A stretch of 64,000 nucleotides of DNA from Paenibacillus sp. IHBB 10380 (GTDB lineage Bacteria; Bacillota; Bacilli; Paenibacillales; Paenibacillaceae). The translations under genes and the position numbers were made by a program. The stretch is taken from positions 4,092,001 to 4,156,000 of the forward strand of contig NZ_CP010976.1 in the NCBI RefSeq assembly GCF_000949425.1, written 5' to 3'. The notes below the pieces were generated by a model, which saw only the letters and a list, made by a program, of their open reading frames with translations, was not told the DNA's origin and searched no databases. This document shows, piece after piece, positions 27,893 to 37,402 of the stretch (positions within the stretch are counted from its first letter, which is position 1; every line of letters begins with the position of its first letter).

Positions 27893-29053
27893 ATGAAAAT
27901 TACAGGTGATCAAGCTCTAGTCAAAAAAATTAATAAGTCCATTGTGCTCGATACGATTCGTAGGCATAACCCTCTCTCCAGAGTGCGGGTATCCGAAATA
28001 ACCGGTCTGAATAAAGCTACAGTATCCAATCTCGTGCTCGAATTAATAGAAACCCATTTGGTGCAAGAGATCGGCCCTGGAGAATCCAGTGGTGGGCGCA
28101 AACCGCTAATGCTGCTCTTTCATCGAAGTGCTGGACACGCCATAGGTCTGGAACTTAGTGTTACTCATTTGAAAGGTATATTAACCGATCTAGAGGATGA
28201 GATTATTACAGAACAGAACTTCGTCCTAAGTCAGCGCGACCTTCCCTATGTATTAGAGAGAATGAAAGAACTCATTCATTCCTTAATAGAGTTAGCTCCT
28301 GCCTCTCCACATGGTATTGTAGGGATTGGTGTCGGTGTTCCAGGTATGGTCGCCGAAGATGGAACTGTATTGTTCGCACCCAACCTGGGTTGGGTGAATG
28401 TGCCGCTAAAGTCACTTCTTGAACAATCTTTCGGCATCCATGTGACCATTGATAACGAAGCTAATGCAGGTGCCCAAGGCGAACTTCATTACGGTGCAGG
28501 CGCAAATGTCCAGCATCTAATCTATATCAGTGCAGGCATGGGGATTGGCTCAGGTATTATCTTCGCTGGCGAGCTATATAAAGGAGCCTCGGGTTATGCT
28601 GGTGAAACAGGTCATATGACCATTGAAGCTGATGGTCGCATCTGCTCTTGCGGAAACCGCGGTTGCTGGGAATTATATGCTTCCGAATTAACTTATCTAG
28701 ATCAATCCAGGAAATTACCAGCCCAATCTACAAGAGAGCTGATCCTACATGCACAAGAACAAGAAAAAAGTACACTTGCGTTATATGAAGAAATTGGACA
28801 CTATCTAGGGATTGGAATAACAAATATTGTGAATAGTTTTAACCCAGAGCTGGTCATTATTGGAGGTCCCCTGTCAGAAGCCAAGCCATGGCTTGAGTCT
28901 TCTATTCAAGCTATTGTTGCAGAACGAACCTTGCCTTATCATAGGCGACAACTACAGATTCAATTCTCCTCTCTCGGTAGTCGCTCAGCTATGATTGGCG
29001 CCTCATATGCTGCTGTATCTCAGTTTTTGGGACGCATCCGAGTTTCCCAATAG
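27893..29053 (+). CDS. xylR: Xylose repressor XylR (ROK family)
   Basis: A 386-residue ROK-family regulator. An N-terminal winged helix-turn-helix (RVRVSEITGLNKATVSNLVL) is followed by a sugar-kinase-like fold (GIGVGVPGMV, GYAGETGHMT, and the ROK zinc motif CSCGNRGCWE). It represses xylAB and releases DNA on binding xylose. Divergent placement beside xylA supports the assignment. ATG 27893 lies 14 bases from AAAGGA; an ATG at 27878 overlaps that site. Confidence 0.9.
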   Translation: MKITGDQALVKKINKSIVLDTIRRHNPLSRVRVSEITGLNKATVSNLVLELIETHLVQEIGPGESSGGRKPLMLLFHRSAGHAIGLELSVTHLKGILTDLEDEIITEQNFVLSQRDLPYVLERMKELIHSLIELAPASPHGIVGIGVGVPGMVAEDGTVLFAPNLGWVNVPLKSLLEQSFGIHVTIDNEANAGAQGELHYGAGANVQHLIYISAGMGIGSGIIFAGELYKGASGYAGETGHMTIEADGRICSCGNRGCWELYASELTYLDQSRKLPAQSTRELILHAQEQEKSTLALYEEIGHYLGIGITNIVNSFNPELVIIGGPLSEAKPWLESSIQAIVAERTLPYHRRQLQIQFSSLGSRSAMIGASYAAVSQFLGRIRVSQ

Positions 29054-29243
29054 AATCTAGCAACTCAATTTATGTTAAATCGACGTAAATTCGTCGCATT
29101 TTTGCCTTCTTTATTCTTATCATTTGAGATTGATTTCGATATAATAGAAATACTGTATATGATATTAGTCATTGCAATACACATTTTATCTATTCAGAAA
29201 TCTACATTAATAATTTCTCAGTAAAGAAATGGAGAGAAAATCC

Positions 29244-29441
29244 GTGACTTACGTTGACACATCCAATATTTCGGCGCAAATGTTTGTAACCGTGTTATTA
29301 TTCTTAGTCGTAATTGCTCCTCTATTCAGCCTCGGAGTATTGCGGTTGTTTCAATCTAAGCGTAAATCCGGGTTAATGCTTATCGGTCTAGGTATAGGTG
29401 TCTACATCGTATTCCAAATCATCATGTCGGCATTCTATTGA
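29244..29441 (+). CDS. Small two-helix membrane protein
   Basis: A 65-residue protein with two hydrophobic helices (TVLLFLVVIAPLFSLGVLRL and LMLIGLGIGVYIVFQIIMSA) joined by a basic loop (QSKRKSG). GTG 29244 is preferred: GGAGAG lies seven bases upstream. An in-frame ATG at 29229 would contain that site. No family is recognised. Confidence 0.55.
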   Translation: MTYVDTSNISAQMFVTVLLFLVVIAPLFSLGVLRLFQSKRKSGLMLIGLGIGVYIVFQIIMSAFY

Positions 29442-29508
29442 TATTACTGCATTAGGATTAAATTCACATCCATGAATCGAGTCGCAATGTAATGAGTTTT
29501 ATAACACA

Positions 29509-29549
29509 AAGAGGCCGTAACTTCTTATAGCTAGAAGTTACGGCCTCTT
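29509..29549. terminator. Bidirectional terminator, 17-bp perfect stem
   Basis: AAGAGGCCGTAACTTCT pairs perfectly across a seven-base loop between the small membrane gene and the convergent glutaredoxin gene. Confidence 0.85.
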
Positions 29550-29577
29550 ATATTTACATTTACCCGAATGAAAGCTA

Positions 29578-29814
29578 TTATGCTTCTGGGTCCAATGCCT
29601 TCTTGAATTGTGTCATATTCATTCCCACAATACGGTGTTCCCCGATTACAGTAACCGGAACTGCTCTAAGCCCCATATCCCATACTTGCTGCGCAAATTC
29701 GTCGTTTTCCTCAATGTTGCGCTCTTCAAACTGAATTCCTTTGTCTCCTAGATACCCTTTCACTTGTTTACAGTGAGGGCAATTCGAGCTTGTATATACA
29801 ACAACGTTATCCAT
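29578..29814 (-). CDS. Glutaredoxin-like protein (NrdH/YruB type)
   Basis: A 78-residue thioredoxin-fold protein with the redox motif CPHC (SSNCPHCKQVKGYLGDKGI) and the conserved cis-proline segment AVPVTV. It lies 75 bases downstream of the thioredoxin reductase gene on the same strand, so it is probably reduced by TrxB, as NrdH-type redoxins are. It is likely a disulfide reductant for ribonucleotide reductase or a peroxidase. Confidence 0.8.
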   Translation of the reverse strand: MDNVVVYTSSNCPHCKQVKGYLGDKGIQFEERNIEENDEFAQQVWDMGLRAVPVTVIGEHRIVGMNMTQFKKALDPEA

Positions 29815-29888
29815 GTTAACAGTCTCCTCTATTCTTGATTTTTAGATGTAACTTATTGATCATAGATGATTTTTTGAACTACCTCTTC

Positions 29889-30830
29889 TTACAACGCAAC
29901 CTTAGCATGCTCTAAGCTCTCTAGATACTTCTCACAATCCATTGCTGCCATACATCCGCTACCTGCGGCAGTAATTGCTTGTTTATAACGTGTATCTTGA
30001 ACGTCACCACAAGCAAATATACCAGGGATATTCGTCTCAGAAGTACCAGGCTGTACAACAATGTACCCATTCTCATCCGTTGTAACGCGACCACCTAGAA
30101 ATCCTGTATTCGGATGGTGACCAATCGCTACGAATATACCACTTGCTTCAATAAATTCTTCTTCACCAGACACATTATTCAACAATCTAAGACCCTTCAC
30201 ACCACGTTCATCAGCTAAGACCTCTTGAGGAGCACGGTTCAGTGCCCATTCAATTTTACTGTTTGCACGAGCGCGATCCTGCATAATCTTGGATGCACGT
30301 AATTCGTCACGACGGTGAACTAACGTAACCTTAGTTGCGAAGCGCGTTAAGAAATTGGCTTCTTCTAGTGCGGAATCTCCCCCACCTATGACAACAATCT
30401 CTTTACCACGGAAAAAGAACCCATCACATGTTGCACATGTACTCACACCACGTCCGATGTTTTCTTGCTCACCAGCAATCCCTAAATACTTCGCCGATGC
30501 ACCCGTAGAAAGAATGAGCGTATCGGTTACCAATTCACCCAATCCTTCTACATTCAACTTGAATGGACGGCTCTCCATATCTACGCTATTCACCCAGCCC
30601 GTACGGAATTCTGCACCGAAACGCTCTGCTTGCTTACGCATTTGATCCATTAGTTCAGGGCCCATGATACCATCAGGAAAACCCGGGAAATTCTCAATTT
30701 CGGTCGTTGTAGTCAATTGACCACCTGGTTGCGGACCTTCAATAACGAGTGGATTCATATTAGCTCTTGCTAAGTAAATAGCAGCGGTTAGACCTGCCGG
30801 ACCTGTTCCGACGATAATAGATTTGTACAT
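29889..30830 (-). CDS. trxB: Thioredoxin reductase
   Basis: A 313-residue flavoprotein that passes electrons from NADPH to thioredoxin. FAD-binding GTGPAGLTAAIYLARA, the active-site CATC (VSTCATCDGFFF), NADPH-binding GGGDSALEEANFL and the C-terminal FAD motif IFACGDVQD are all present. The length fits the low-molecular-weight bacterial class. Confidence 0.93.
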   Translation of the reverse strand: MYKSIIVGTGPAGLTAAIYLARANMNPLVIEGPQPGGQLTTTTEIENFPGFPDGIMGPELMDQMRKQAERFGAEFRTGWVNSVDMESRPFKLNVEGLGELVTDTLILSTGASAKYLGIAGEQENIGRGVSTCATCDGFFFRGKEIVVIGGGDSALEEANFLTRFATKVTLVHRRDELRASKIMQDRARANSKIEWALNRAPQEVLADERGVKGLRLLNNVSGEEEFIEASGIFVAIGHHPNTGFLGGRVTTDENGYIVVQPGTSETNIPGIFACGDVQDTRYKQAITAAGSGCMAAMDCEKYLESLEHAKVAL

Positions 30831-30984
30831 GTTGTATCCTCCTATTTTCCATAGATCTTTAAAATATGATATAAACCTTAATTAAAATGATTATTATATA
30901 GAAACTATTATGATCCATATAGGGAATGCTGTCAACAACATAGCACACATTTATCAAACTAAATTGTGAACAATTTAATGAATG

Positions 30985-32937
30985 TCATCTAAGGAGTCTC
31001 AATCCATTTAGAATAACTAGTATTGTACTTCCTTCATGACCAATGACACCAAAGGGTAGAGGAATATTCGTGACAAAGTTACTTGTGATCAGCAGTAGAA
31101 TAATACTAATGGCAAACACTATATTTTGCTTAATGATTCTCTGTGCTCGTCTGGCAAGTGTTATCGTACTCGCAATCTCTTCAATATTGTCATTCATAAG
31201 TACGACATCCGCGACCTCTAATGCTGTCCCGCTTCCGTTCATTCCCATACCTATACCAACGGTTGCTGTAGCTAGGGCAGGCGCATCATTAACTCCATCT
31301 CCGACCATCACCACATGACCGTACTGCTCCCGCATTTGTTTGACATAATTCACCTTATCCTCTGGCAATAAATCAGCATAAATATAATCTACACCCATCT
31401 GCTCTCCGATCACTTGGGCTGTATCCGCACGATCTCCTGTCAACATCACGACACGAATACCTAAAGCTTGCAGAGACTTCACCGTTCTTACCGCCTGCGG
31501 TCTGATCAAATCTTTCAAGGCTATCATGCCTACTACCTGATCTTCATCCATAATAACGGAGACAGTCTTCCCTTCTGAGGTAAGGCGGTTACGATGGTTA
31601 ACCCACTCTGATTGAACCGATGATTCATCCAAAATGCTACTCTTGCCTATTCTCCACATCTTTCCTTCAACCTCAGCTTCAATCCCCCATCCCGTCAACG
31701 ACTGAGCCGAATCAGCCGACTTCAACTGGACTCCTTCTTCCTCTGCTCTACGCAGAACAGCCTTTGCCAACGGATGCTCGGATAACTGCTCTACTGAGGC
31801 ACAGATGGATAGCAGTTCATTTCGGTCATATCCTTTTCCAACAATAAAATCCGTCACTTGCGGTGTTCCCATCGTAAGCGTTCCTGTCTTGTCAAAGGCC
31901 ACTACCGAAGTCAGCGCCATATTCTCTACGTGGGCTCCACCTTTGAAAAGAATTCCTTTACGCGCCCGATTGGAAATCGCGGACAGCATGGCAGGCATAA
32001 TCGAAGAGACTAAGGCACAGGGAGAAGCCACAACGAGAAATACCATCGCCTTGTAGAAGGAATTACCCCAGCTCCAACCTAACAGCAATGGTGCGATCCC
32101 GATTACTACTAGCGTTACGAGAACGACAATCCGTGCATAGATCGATTCAAACCGTTTGATAAAACGCTGTGAATCAGGAACTTCGCTCTCCGCTTCTTCC
32201 ACTAACTTAATGATTTTGGCAAAGACAGTAGCTTCGGCTGACTTCGTCACCTCAACATATAACACACCTTCTCCATTCAGCGTACCTGCGAATACTTCAT
32301 CGCCCGTTGTTTTGTCTACTGGATGTGCTTCACCCGTAATGGAAGCCTGATTTATAGAGGAATACCCACGCTGAATTTGACCATCTGCTGAGATCAACTC
32401 ACCTGGCTTCACAAGAAATAGATCTCCGACTTGAAGCTGACCAATAGGAACCTCCGTCATCGTCCCATTCTCGATTAGAATCGCTGTCTCAGGTTTAAGC
32501 GCCATAAGAGAAGAAATATCCTTCTTACTCCGTTCCATTGTGTAGCTCTCTAATGCACCACTTAAGGCAAATATGAAGATAAGCAAAGCCCCTTCATTCC
32601 AATAGCCTATCGTGGCTGCCCCCATAGCGGCTGCGATCATCAGTAAATTCACATCCAGATCACGTTCTTTAATAAGGGTCTGAACACCTTCCTTAGCCTT
32701 GACCCATCCGCCGAGCGTATAAGCGATCACATAGATGAGAACCGATAAGATATCAGACCACTGCCCCACTGTCCAAGCGATCAAAGTGAGCGCTCCACTA
32801 CTTAATGCAGCGAGCATCTCTGTATTACGAAGCATACCGCGTAAATCGAATTTCCTCTGATTCCGAGGATTCGGTTGATTGGCCATTTTGCGATTGGAGA
32901 TTGTTACCATTGATGAAGCCTTGTATGCATTTTGCAT
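30985..32937 (-). CDS. Heavy-metal P-type ATPase, ZosA-like
   Basis: A 650-residue P1B ATPase. Phosphorylation site DKTGTLT, actuator TGEAHPVDK, the nucleotide-domain HP (SEHPLAKAV) and hinge GDGVNDAPALA are intact. The membrane metal motif reads SPC (VVASPCALVSS), not CPC, and there is no N-terminal metal-binding domain, like ZosA/PfeT of Bacillus, which move zinc or iron. ATG 32937 follows GGAGGGT. Two Fur-family-like boxes lie upstream. Whether it imports or exports, and which metal, cannot be told from sequence. Confidence 0.82.
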   Translation of the reverse strand: MQNAYKASSMVTISNRKMANQPNPRNQRKFDLRGMLRNTEMLAALSSGALTLIAWTVGQWSDILSVLIYVIAYTLGGWVKAKEGVQTLIKERDLDVNLLMIAAAMGAATIGYWNEGALLIFIFALSGALESYTMERSKKDISSLMALKPETAILIENGTMTEVPIGQLQVGDLFLVKPGELISADGQIQRGYSSINQASITGEAHPVDKTTGDEVFAGTLNGEGVLYVEVTKSAEATVFAKIIKLVEEAESEVPDSQRFIKRFESIYARIVVLVTLVVIGIAPLLLGWSWGNSFYKAMVFLVVASPCALVSSIMPAMLSAISNRARKGILFKGGAHVENMALTSVVAFDKTGTLTMGTPQVTDFIVGKGYDRNELLSICASVEQLSEHPLAKAVLRRAEEEGVQLKSADSAQSLTGWGIEAEVEGKMWRIGKSSILDESSVQSEWVNHRNRLTSEGKTVSVIMDEDQVVGMIALKDLIRPQAVRTVKSLQALGIRVVMLTGDRADTAQVIGEQMGVDYIYADLLPEDKVNYVKQMREQYGHVVMVGDGVNDAPALATATVGIGMGMNGSGTALEVADVVLMNDNIEEIASTITLARRAQRIIKQNIVFAISIILLLITSNFVTNIPLPFGVIGHEGSTILVILNGLRLLR

Positions 32938-32956
32938 GATAAATACCCTCCTTATT

Positions 32957-32975
32957 GATAATGACTTCCATTATT
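32957..32975 (-). promoter_or_regulatory. Fur-family-like box near the ATPase start
   Basis: GATAATGACTTCCATTATT matches 14 of 19 positions of the Fur consensus GATAATGATAATCATTATC. It overlaps the leader just upstream of the P-type ATPase ribosome site. Fur, PerR and Zur boxes are hard to tell apart. Confidence 0.4.
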
Positions 32976-32992
32976 ACTTCCCTAAAAATGGC

Positions 32993-33025
32993 ACAAGCTG
33001 CTCCGAGTGACCCGGAGCAGCTTGT
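32993..33025 (-). terminator. Leader hairpin before the P-type ATPase gene
   Basis: A 13-bp perfect stem (ACAAGCTGCTCCG) closes on a seven-base loop, about 55 bases before the start. No strong T-run follows on the minus strand. It could be an attenuator or a terminator for plus-strand reading. Confidence 0.4.
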
Positions 33026-33030
33026 TTAAA

Positions 33031-33045
33031 TGAGAATGATACTCA
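33031..33045 (-). promoter_or_regulatory. Fur/PerR-like palindrome overlapping a candidate -10
   Basis: TGAGAATGATACTCA is a 7-1-7 palindrome close to TGATAATNATTATCA. On the minus strand it overlaps a possible -10 TATCAT, 16 bases past TTGCAT. A repressor there would block the ATPase promoter. Confidence 0.5.
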
Positions 33046-33154
33046 TTTCTTGTATCTATGCAATTATTTTTCCCATAAGCAACTTATGCTTTTATTATAT
33101 GCCGACATCACTCCAAAGTAAATGATATATATGACCATCAAGGAATAATGATTA

Positions 33155-33196
33155 AAGTGCGAGTTCAAAAATCAGACTATTTGTGAACAACCTCTT
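33155..33196. repeat. Internally deleted copy of the MITE-like repeat
   Basis: 42 bases joining the inverted right end (AAGTGCGAGTTCAAAAA.TC) directly to the inverted left end (GTGAACAACCTCTT). Both termini are kept and the interior is missing. Confidence 0.55.
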
Positions 33197-33207
33197 AAAC
33201 AAAAAAA

Positions 33208-33246
33208 GATGAGCAAAGGGTCTCAGGAAGACCCCTTCGCTCATCT
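33208..33246 (-). terminator. Terminator of the PPDK-like gene
   Basis: AGATGAGC.AAGGGTCT arms around CAGGA, followed on the minus strand by seven T. Confidence 0.85.
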
Positions 33247-33266
33247 CAGGTAGAACTAACGTCTAA

Positions 33267-34520
33267 TCAAATTCCTATAGAGCCATGATGACTCTGCAAA
33301 TCAGTAACGCTCTCCGTTAACTCCCACTGTGCTGCGCTTAAACGAACGCTTGATAATTCCGTCAAATTACAACTTACTTCATTAATTCCAAGCCTATACA
33401 CATCGGGTAAATCTACGGCCGTTAAAGCACCCACTGTGCGAATATCAATGTATGGCTTCATTCTCCGTACACTCCGTAAGGTTTCCACCTCTAGTACGCA
33501 ACCCGATGAGCCTATATTAATAACAGTATCCGTATTAGGATCACCTGAGTTTTCCTGCCATTCCAATACTAATAAATTCGTAAAGCGTGCCATCAGAACG
33601 GCTATTTCTTGCGAGATCCTCTCCGTTACCAGCACACCAACACGGTATTTCACCTGCCGATACATATGACATAAAGTTTGTTCTGCAACTCGGTCAATGA
33701 ACTCAATGCAGGCTGCTAATTGTTCCCCGCTCACTGGATTAGGAATCAATAGATCTAGCGTATAATCTTCTCCCTGTTGTTCACAGCGTAATATAGCTCT
33801 AAAAAGTGCTTCTAACTGAAGATCTTGTATGCCATTCAAAGGATAAGGCTCTATCATACTGTCTGCAGGTGAACGTAAACTAACCGTCATCGGGGCACCA
33901 TCTAATTCATGCAAAAGGGAACGCCATTGCTCTTGTTGTATACCCAACAACCGCTGTTGTAATGACTGTGGAATCTGCTCCTCTCTGTTTACTATACGAG
34001 CAGCGAATAATTCTCGCACATCGTTAGTAAGGAGTAAGTTTGCGCAACTAACTAATCCGAGCCCAGCAGCGCCTAACTTCTTGCCTAGCTGAGCATCCTT
34101 GGGCGTCACTCCGTTTGCAAATACACGTAAATGCCTCACTTGATCGCTCCATAACAATAAGCGTTCTGGCGCAGTAGGTACATTCAACTGCTGTAGATGT
34201 GCAGCATTTCGTACAATTTCCCCAATATAATTGGCGTCTGTACACAGTAATGCTTCTTCACGTGATAATGTTCCTAATGCAACCATTTCTATAAGTGAGA
34301 CTATCTCAGGAAGGGTATACGCACGATTTTGTCGGTCTTCATGTGTCCGATATAAACTACCTTTCCTATAGGAAGATAATTGACTTTGTCCAAGATAGCG
34401 TTCATCTGCTTCCGCAGCAGCTTGCTCCGAATACACCTGTAATAAGAACGCTCTCATCTCTATAGACTTGAAAAAGTCCTCCGTATTGTAGAAGTCATGG
34501 TTACACCGTTCACGCTTCAT
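33267..34520 (-). CDS. Degenerate pyruvate phosphate dikinase-like protein
   Basis: A 417-residue protein that aligns by eye with the central and C-terminal parts of pyruvate phosphate dikinase (PPDK). Landmarks are LGTLSREEALLC (PPDK ITKEEALLR), FANGVTPKDAQLGKKLGAAG (WANADTPEDA..FGAEG), LDGAPMTVSLRSPADSM (MDGLPVTIRLLDPPLHE) and GINEVSCNLTELSSVRLSAA ([20 protein letters not shown]). The ATP-grasp and swivelling-histidine domains are missing. Catalytic positions are lost: CRTEH reads VSCAN, the RLLDPP Arg is Ser, GLRGCR reads GIQDLQ, and GTNDLTQ and CGEHGGDP are not recognisable. Activity is very unlikely. A binding or regulatory role is inferred. It has its own terminator. Confidence 0.7.
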   Translation of the reverse strand: MKRERCNHDFYNTEDFFKSIEMRAFLLQVYSEQAAAEADERYLGQSQLSSYRKGSLYRTHEDRQNRAYTLPEIVSLIEMVALGTLSREEALLCTDANYIGEIVRNAAHLQQLNVPTAPERLLLWSDQVRHLRVFANGVTPKDAQLGKKLGAAGLGLVSCANLLLTNDVRELFAARIVNREEQIPQSLQQRLLGIQQEQWRSLLHELDGAPMTVSLRSPADSMIEPYPLNGIQDLQLEALFRAILRCEQQGEDYTLDLLIPNPVSGEQLAACIEFIDRVAEQTLCHMYRQVKYRVGVLVTERISQEIAVLMARFTNLLVLEWQENSGDPNTDTVINIGSSGCVLEVETLRSVRRMKPYIDIRTVGALTAVDLPDVYRLGINEVSCNLTELSSVRLSAAQWELTESVTDLQSHHGSIGI

Positions 34521-34618
34521 TTCAGCTGTCCACCCTCTTTTCCCTTAGTACACTCTACATAAGATTATTAAGCATGAACCCAAAATATACAGACAGTTCC
34601 ACTGTATTTAACAAAAAT

Positions 34619-34652
34619 ACACCTTCCCTCTCCATTTGGAGAAAAAAGGTGT
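34619..34652 (-). terminator. Terminator of metY
   Basis: ACACCTT...CTCC arms around ATTT, followed on the minus strand by ATTTTTG. Confidence 0.65.
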
Positions 34653-34704
34653 CAAGGATTACGGATTAATATGCATCTCACTATAGAATGAAATAAACCA
34701 CTTA

Positions 34705-36203
<1,499 letters not shown>

Positions 36204-37187
36204 TTACCTCAAAATTACCGGAAGATCCTCAATCAGCTTTTCTCTCGCTAATGGATCTGTTGTGATGCCAAGACTTCCAGCAATGAAATAAACCTTTCCG
36301 GCTTTAATGGCCGGAAGATCTCTCCAGATCGGTCCTGTGATCATTTCCTCCGCTGCTCTTCGTTCTTTTTCATCAAAAAACACTATAAAGATTCTATCCC
36401 CTGCCAACTCTGGCAGTAGTTCAGCGGATATATCGATATATCCATAACCCTTAGGATCTTCAATCAGTTTCTGAATAGCCTGAGTCGGCTTAAAGCCATT
36501 CTCATGGTAAATAAAGCTAGGCAAATAGCTGGTTGTATATACGCTGAGCCTATTGGCACCTAACATATACTGAAAGACCGACGCTGTTTCATCAGTTTGA
36601 ATAATGTTATCCTGCACTAATGACTTCCACATCTCTGTTACTTTGACTTCATGCTTGGCCAGAAATGCCTCCGCTTCTTTCTCATAGCCGAACCATTCCC
36701 CGATTCTCTTAATCCGGTCTGCCATCGGATCCCACTCGTTCGTCAGAAGGACAGGTGCAACTTTAGAAATCGCTTCAATCTGTGCCGAATCCGTAATAGA
36801 GGTAATAATAATATCCGGCTGCAGTTCAATTAATTTTTCAACATTTAGAGGCCAGCCTACATCCGCAACATCTTTAATTTCTTCTTTATAAACTGCATTT
36901 TCAAGGCCGCCTTGAACTAATCCTACGGGTTGAATACCAAACAACAAAATATCGCCTACCGTATTATCCGTATACACAACTCGCTTGGGCGAGCTCGGGA
37001 TTTCGACCTTTCGTCCCTTGATATCAGTAACGATTTTCGTCTCGGCAGTTGAACTTTCCTTGCCTGCTGTCTGAGATACTTCCCCTTCTGTCTTGTCTCC
37101 CCCGTTGTTGCTACTGCAAGCGCCCATCAAAGCAGCGATCAAACAAAATATCAGACTTAACAGTAATAACTGTGACCTCTTCAACAT
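36204..37187 (-). CDS. Siderophore-binding lipoprotein
   Basis: A 327-residue ABC-transporter substrate-binding protein of the iron-siderophore class (FeuA/YfiY-like). It starts MLKRSQLLLLSLIFCLIAAL with lipobox LMGAC, so Cys would be lipidated. The periplasmic-binding fold begins IPSSPKRVVYTDNTVGDILL and includes VEKLIELQPDIIITS. ATG 37187 follows TAGGAGGA; an upstream ATG at 37238 falls in the Fur box region. A perfect Fur box lies about 30 bases upstream. It stands without permease or ATPase genes, so these must be elsewhere. Confidence 0.85.
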   Translation of the reverse strand: MLKRSQLLLLSLIFCLIAALMGACSSNNGGDKTEGEVSQTAGKESSTAETKIVTDIKGRKVEIPSSPKRVVYTDNTVGDILLFGIQPVGLVQGGLENAVYKEEIKDVADVGWPLNVEKLIELQPDIIITSITDSAQIEAISKVAPVLLTNEWDPMADRIKRIGEWFGYEKEAEAFLAKHEVKVTEMWKSLVQDNIIQTDETASVFQYMLGANRLSVYTTSYLPSFIYHENGFKPTQAIQKLIEDPKGYGYIDISAELLPELAGDRIFIVFFDEKERRAAEEMITGPIWRDLPAIKAGKVYFIAGSLGITTDPLAREKLIEDLPVILR

Positions 37188-37216
37188 GAATGTCCTCCTA
37201 CACGTTTTCCTTTTAT

Positions 37217-37231
37217 TGATAATGATTATCA
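37217..37231 (-). promoter_or_regulatory. Fur box upstream of the siderophore-binding gene
   Basis: TGATAATGATTATCA is a perfect 7-1-7 Fur box in the divergent intergenic region, about 30 bases before the binding-protein start. Confidence 0.85.
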
Positions 37232-37369
37232 ACATCATTTATTATACATGCTATTCCATTTTGACATCAATGGAGAGAAAGGCTGTTTTTTTGTACCATT
37301 GAGATGGCTTAATGATGGATATATCGATACATTGAAATAAAGGAAACTTTCGTGTAAGATCAATTTAAT

Positions 37370-37384
37370 TGATAATCGTTCTCA
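37370..37384 (+). promoter_or_regulatory. Fur box upstream of the Btr-like regulator
   Basis: TGATAATCGTTCTCA keeps one perfect half-site of TGATAATNATTATCA, with two mismatches in the other. It lies 19 bases before the preferred start. Confidence 0.6.
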
Positions 37385-37402
37385 AATATGGAGGTGCTTC
37401 AT

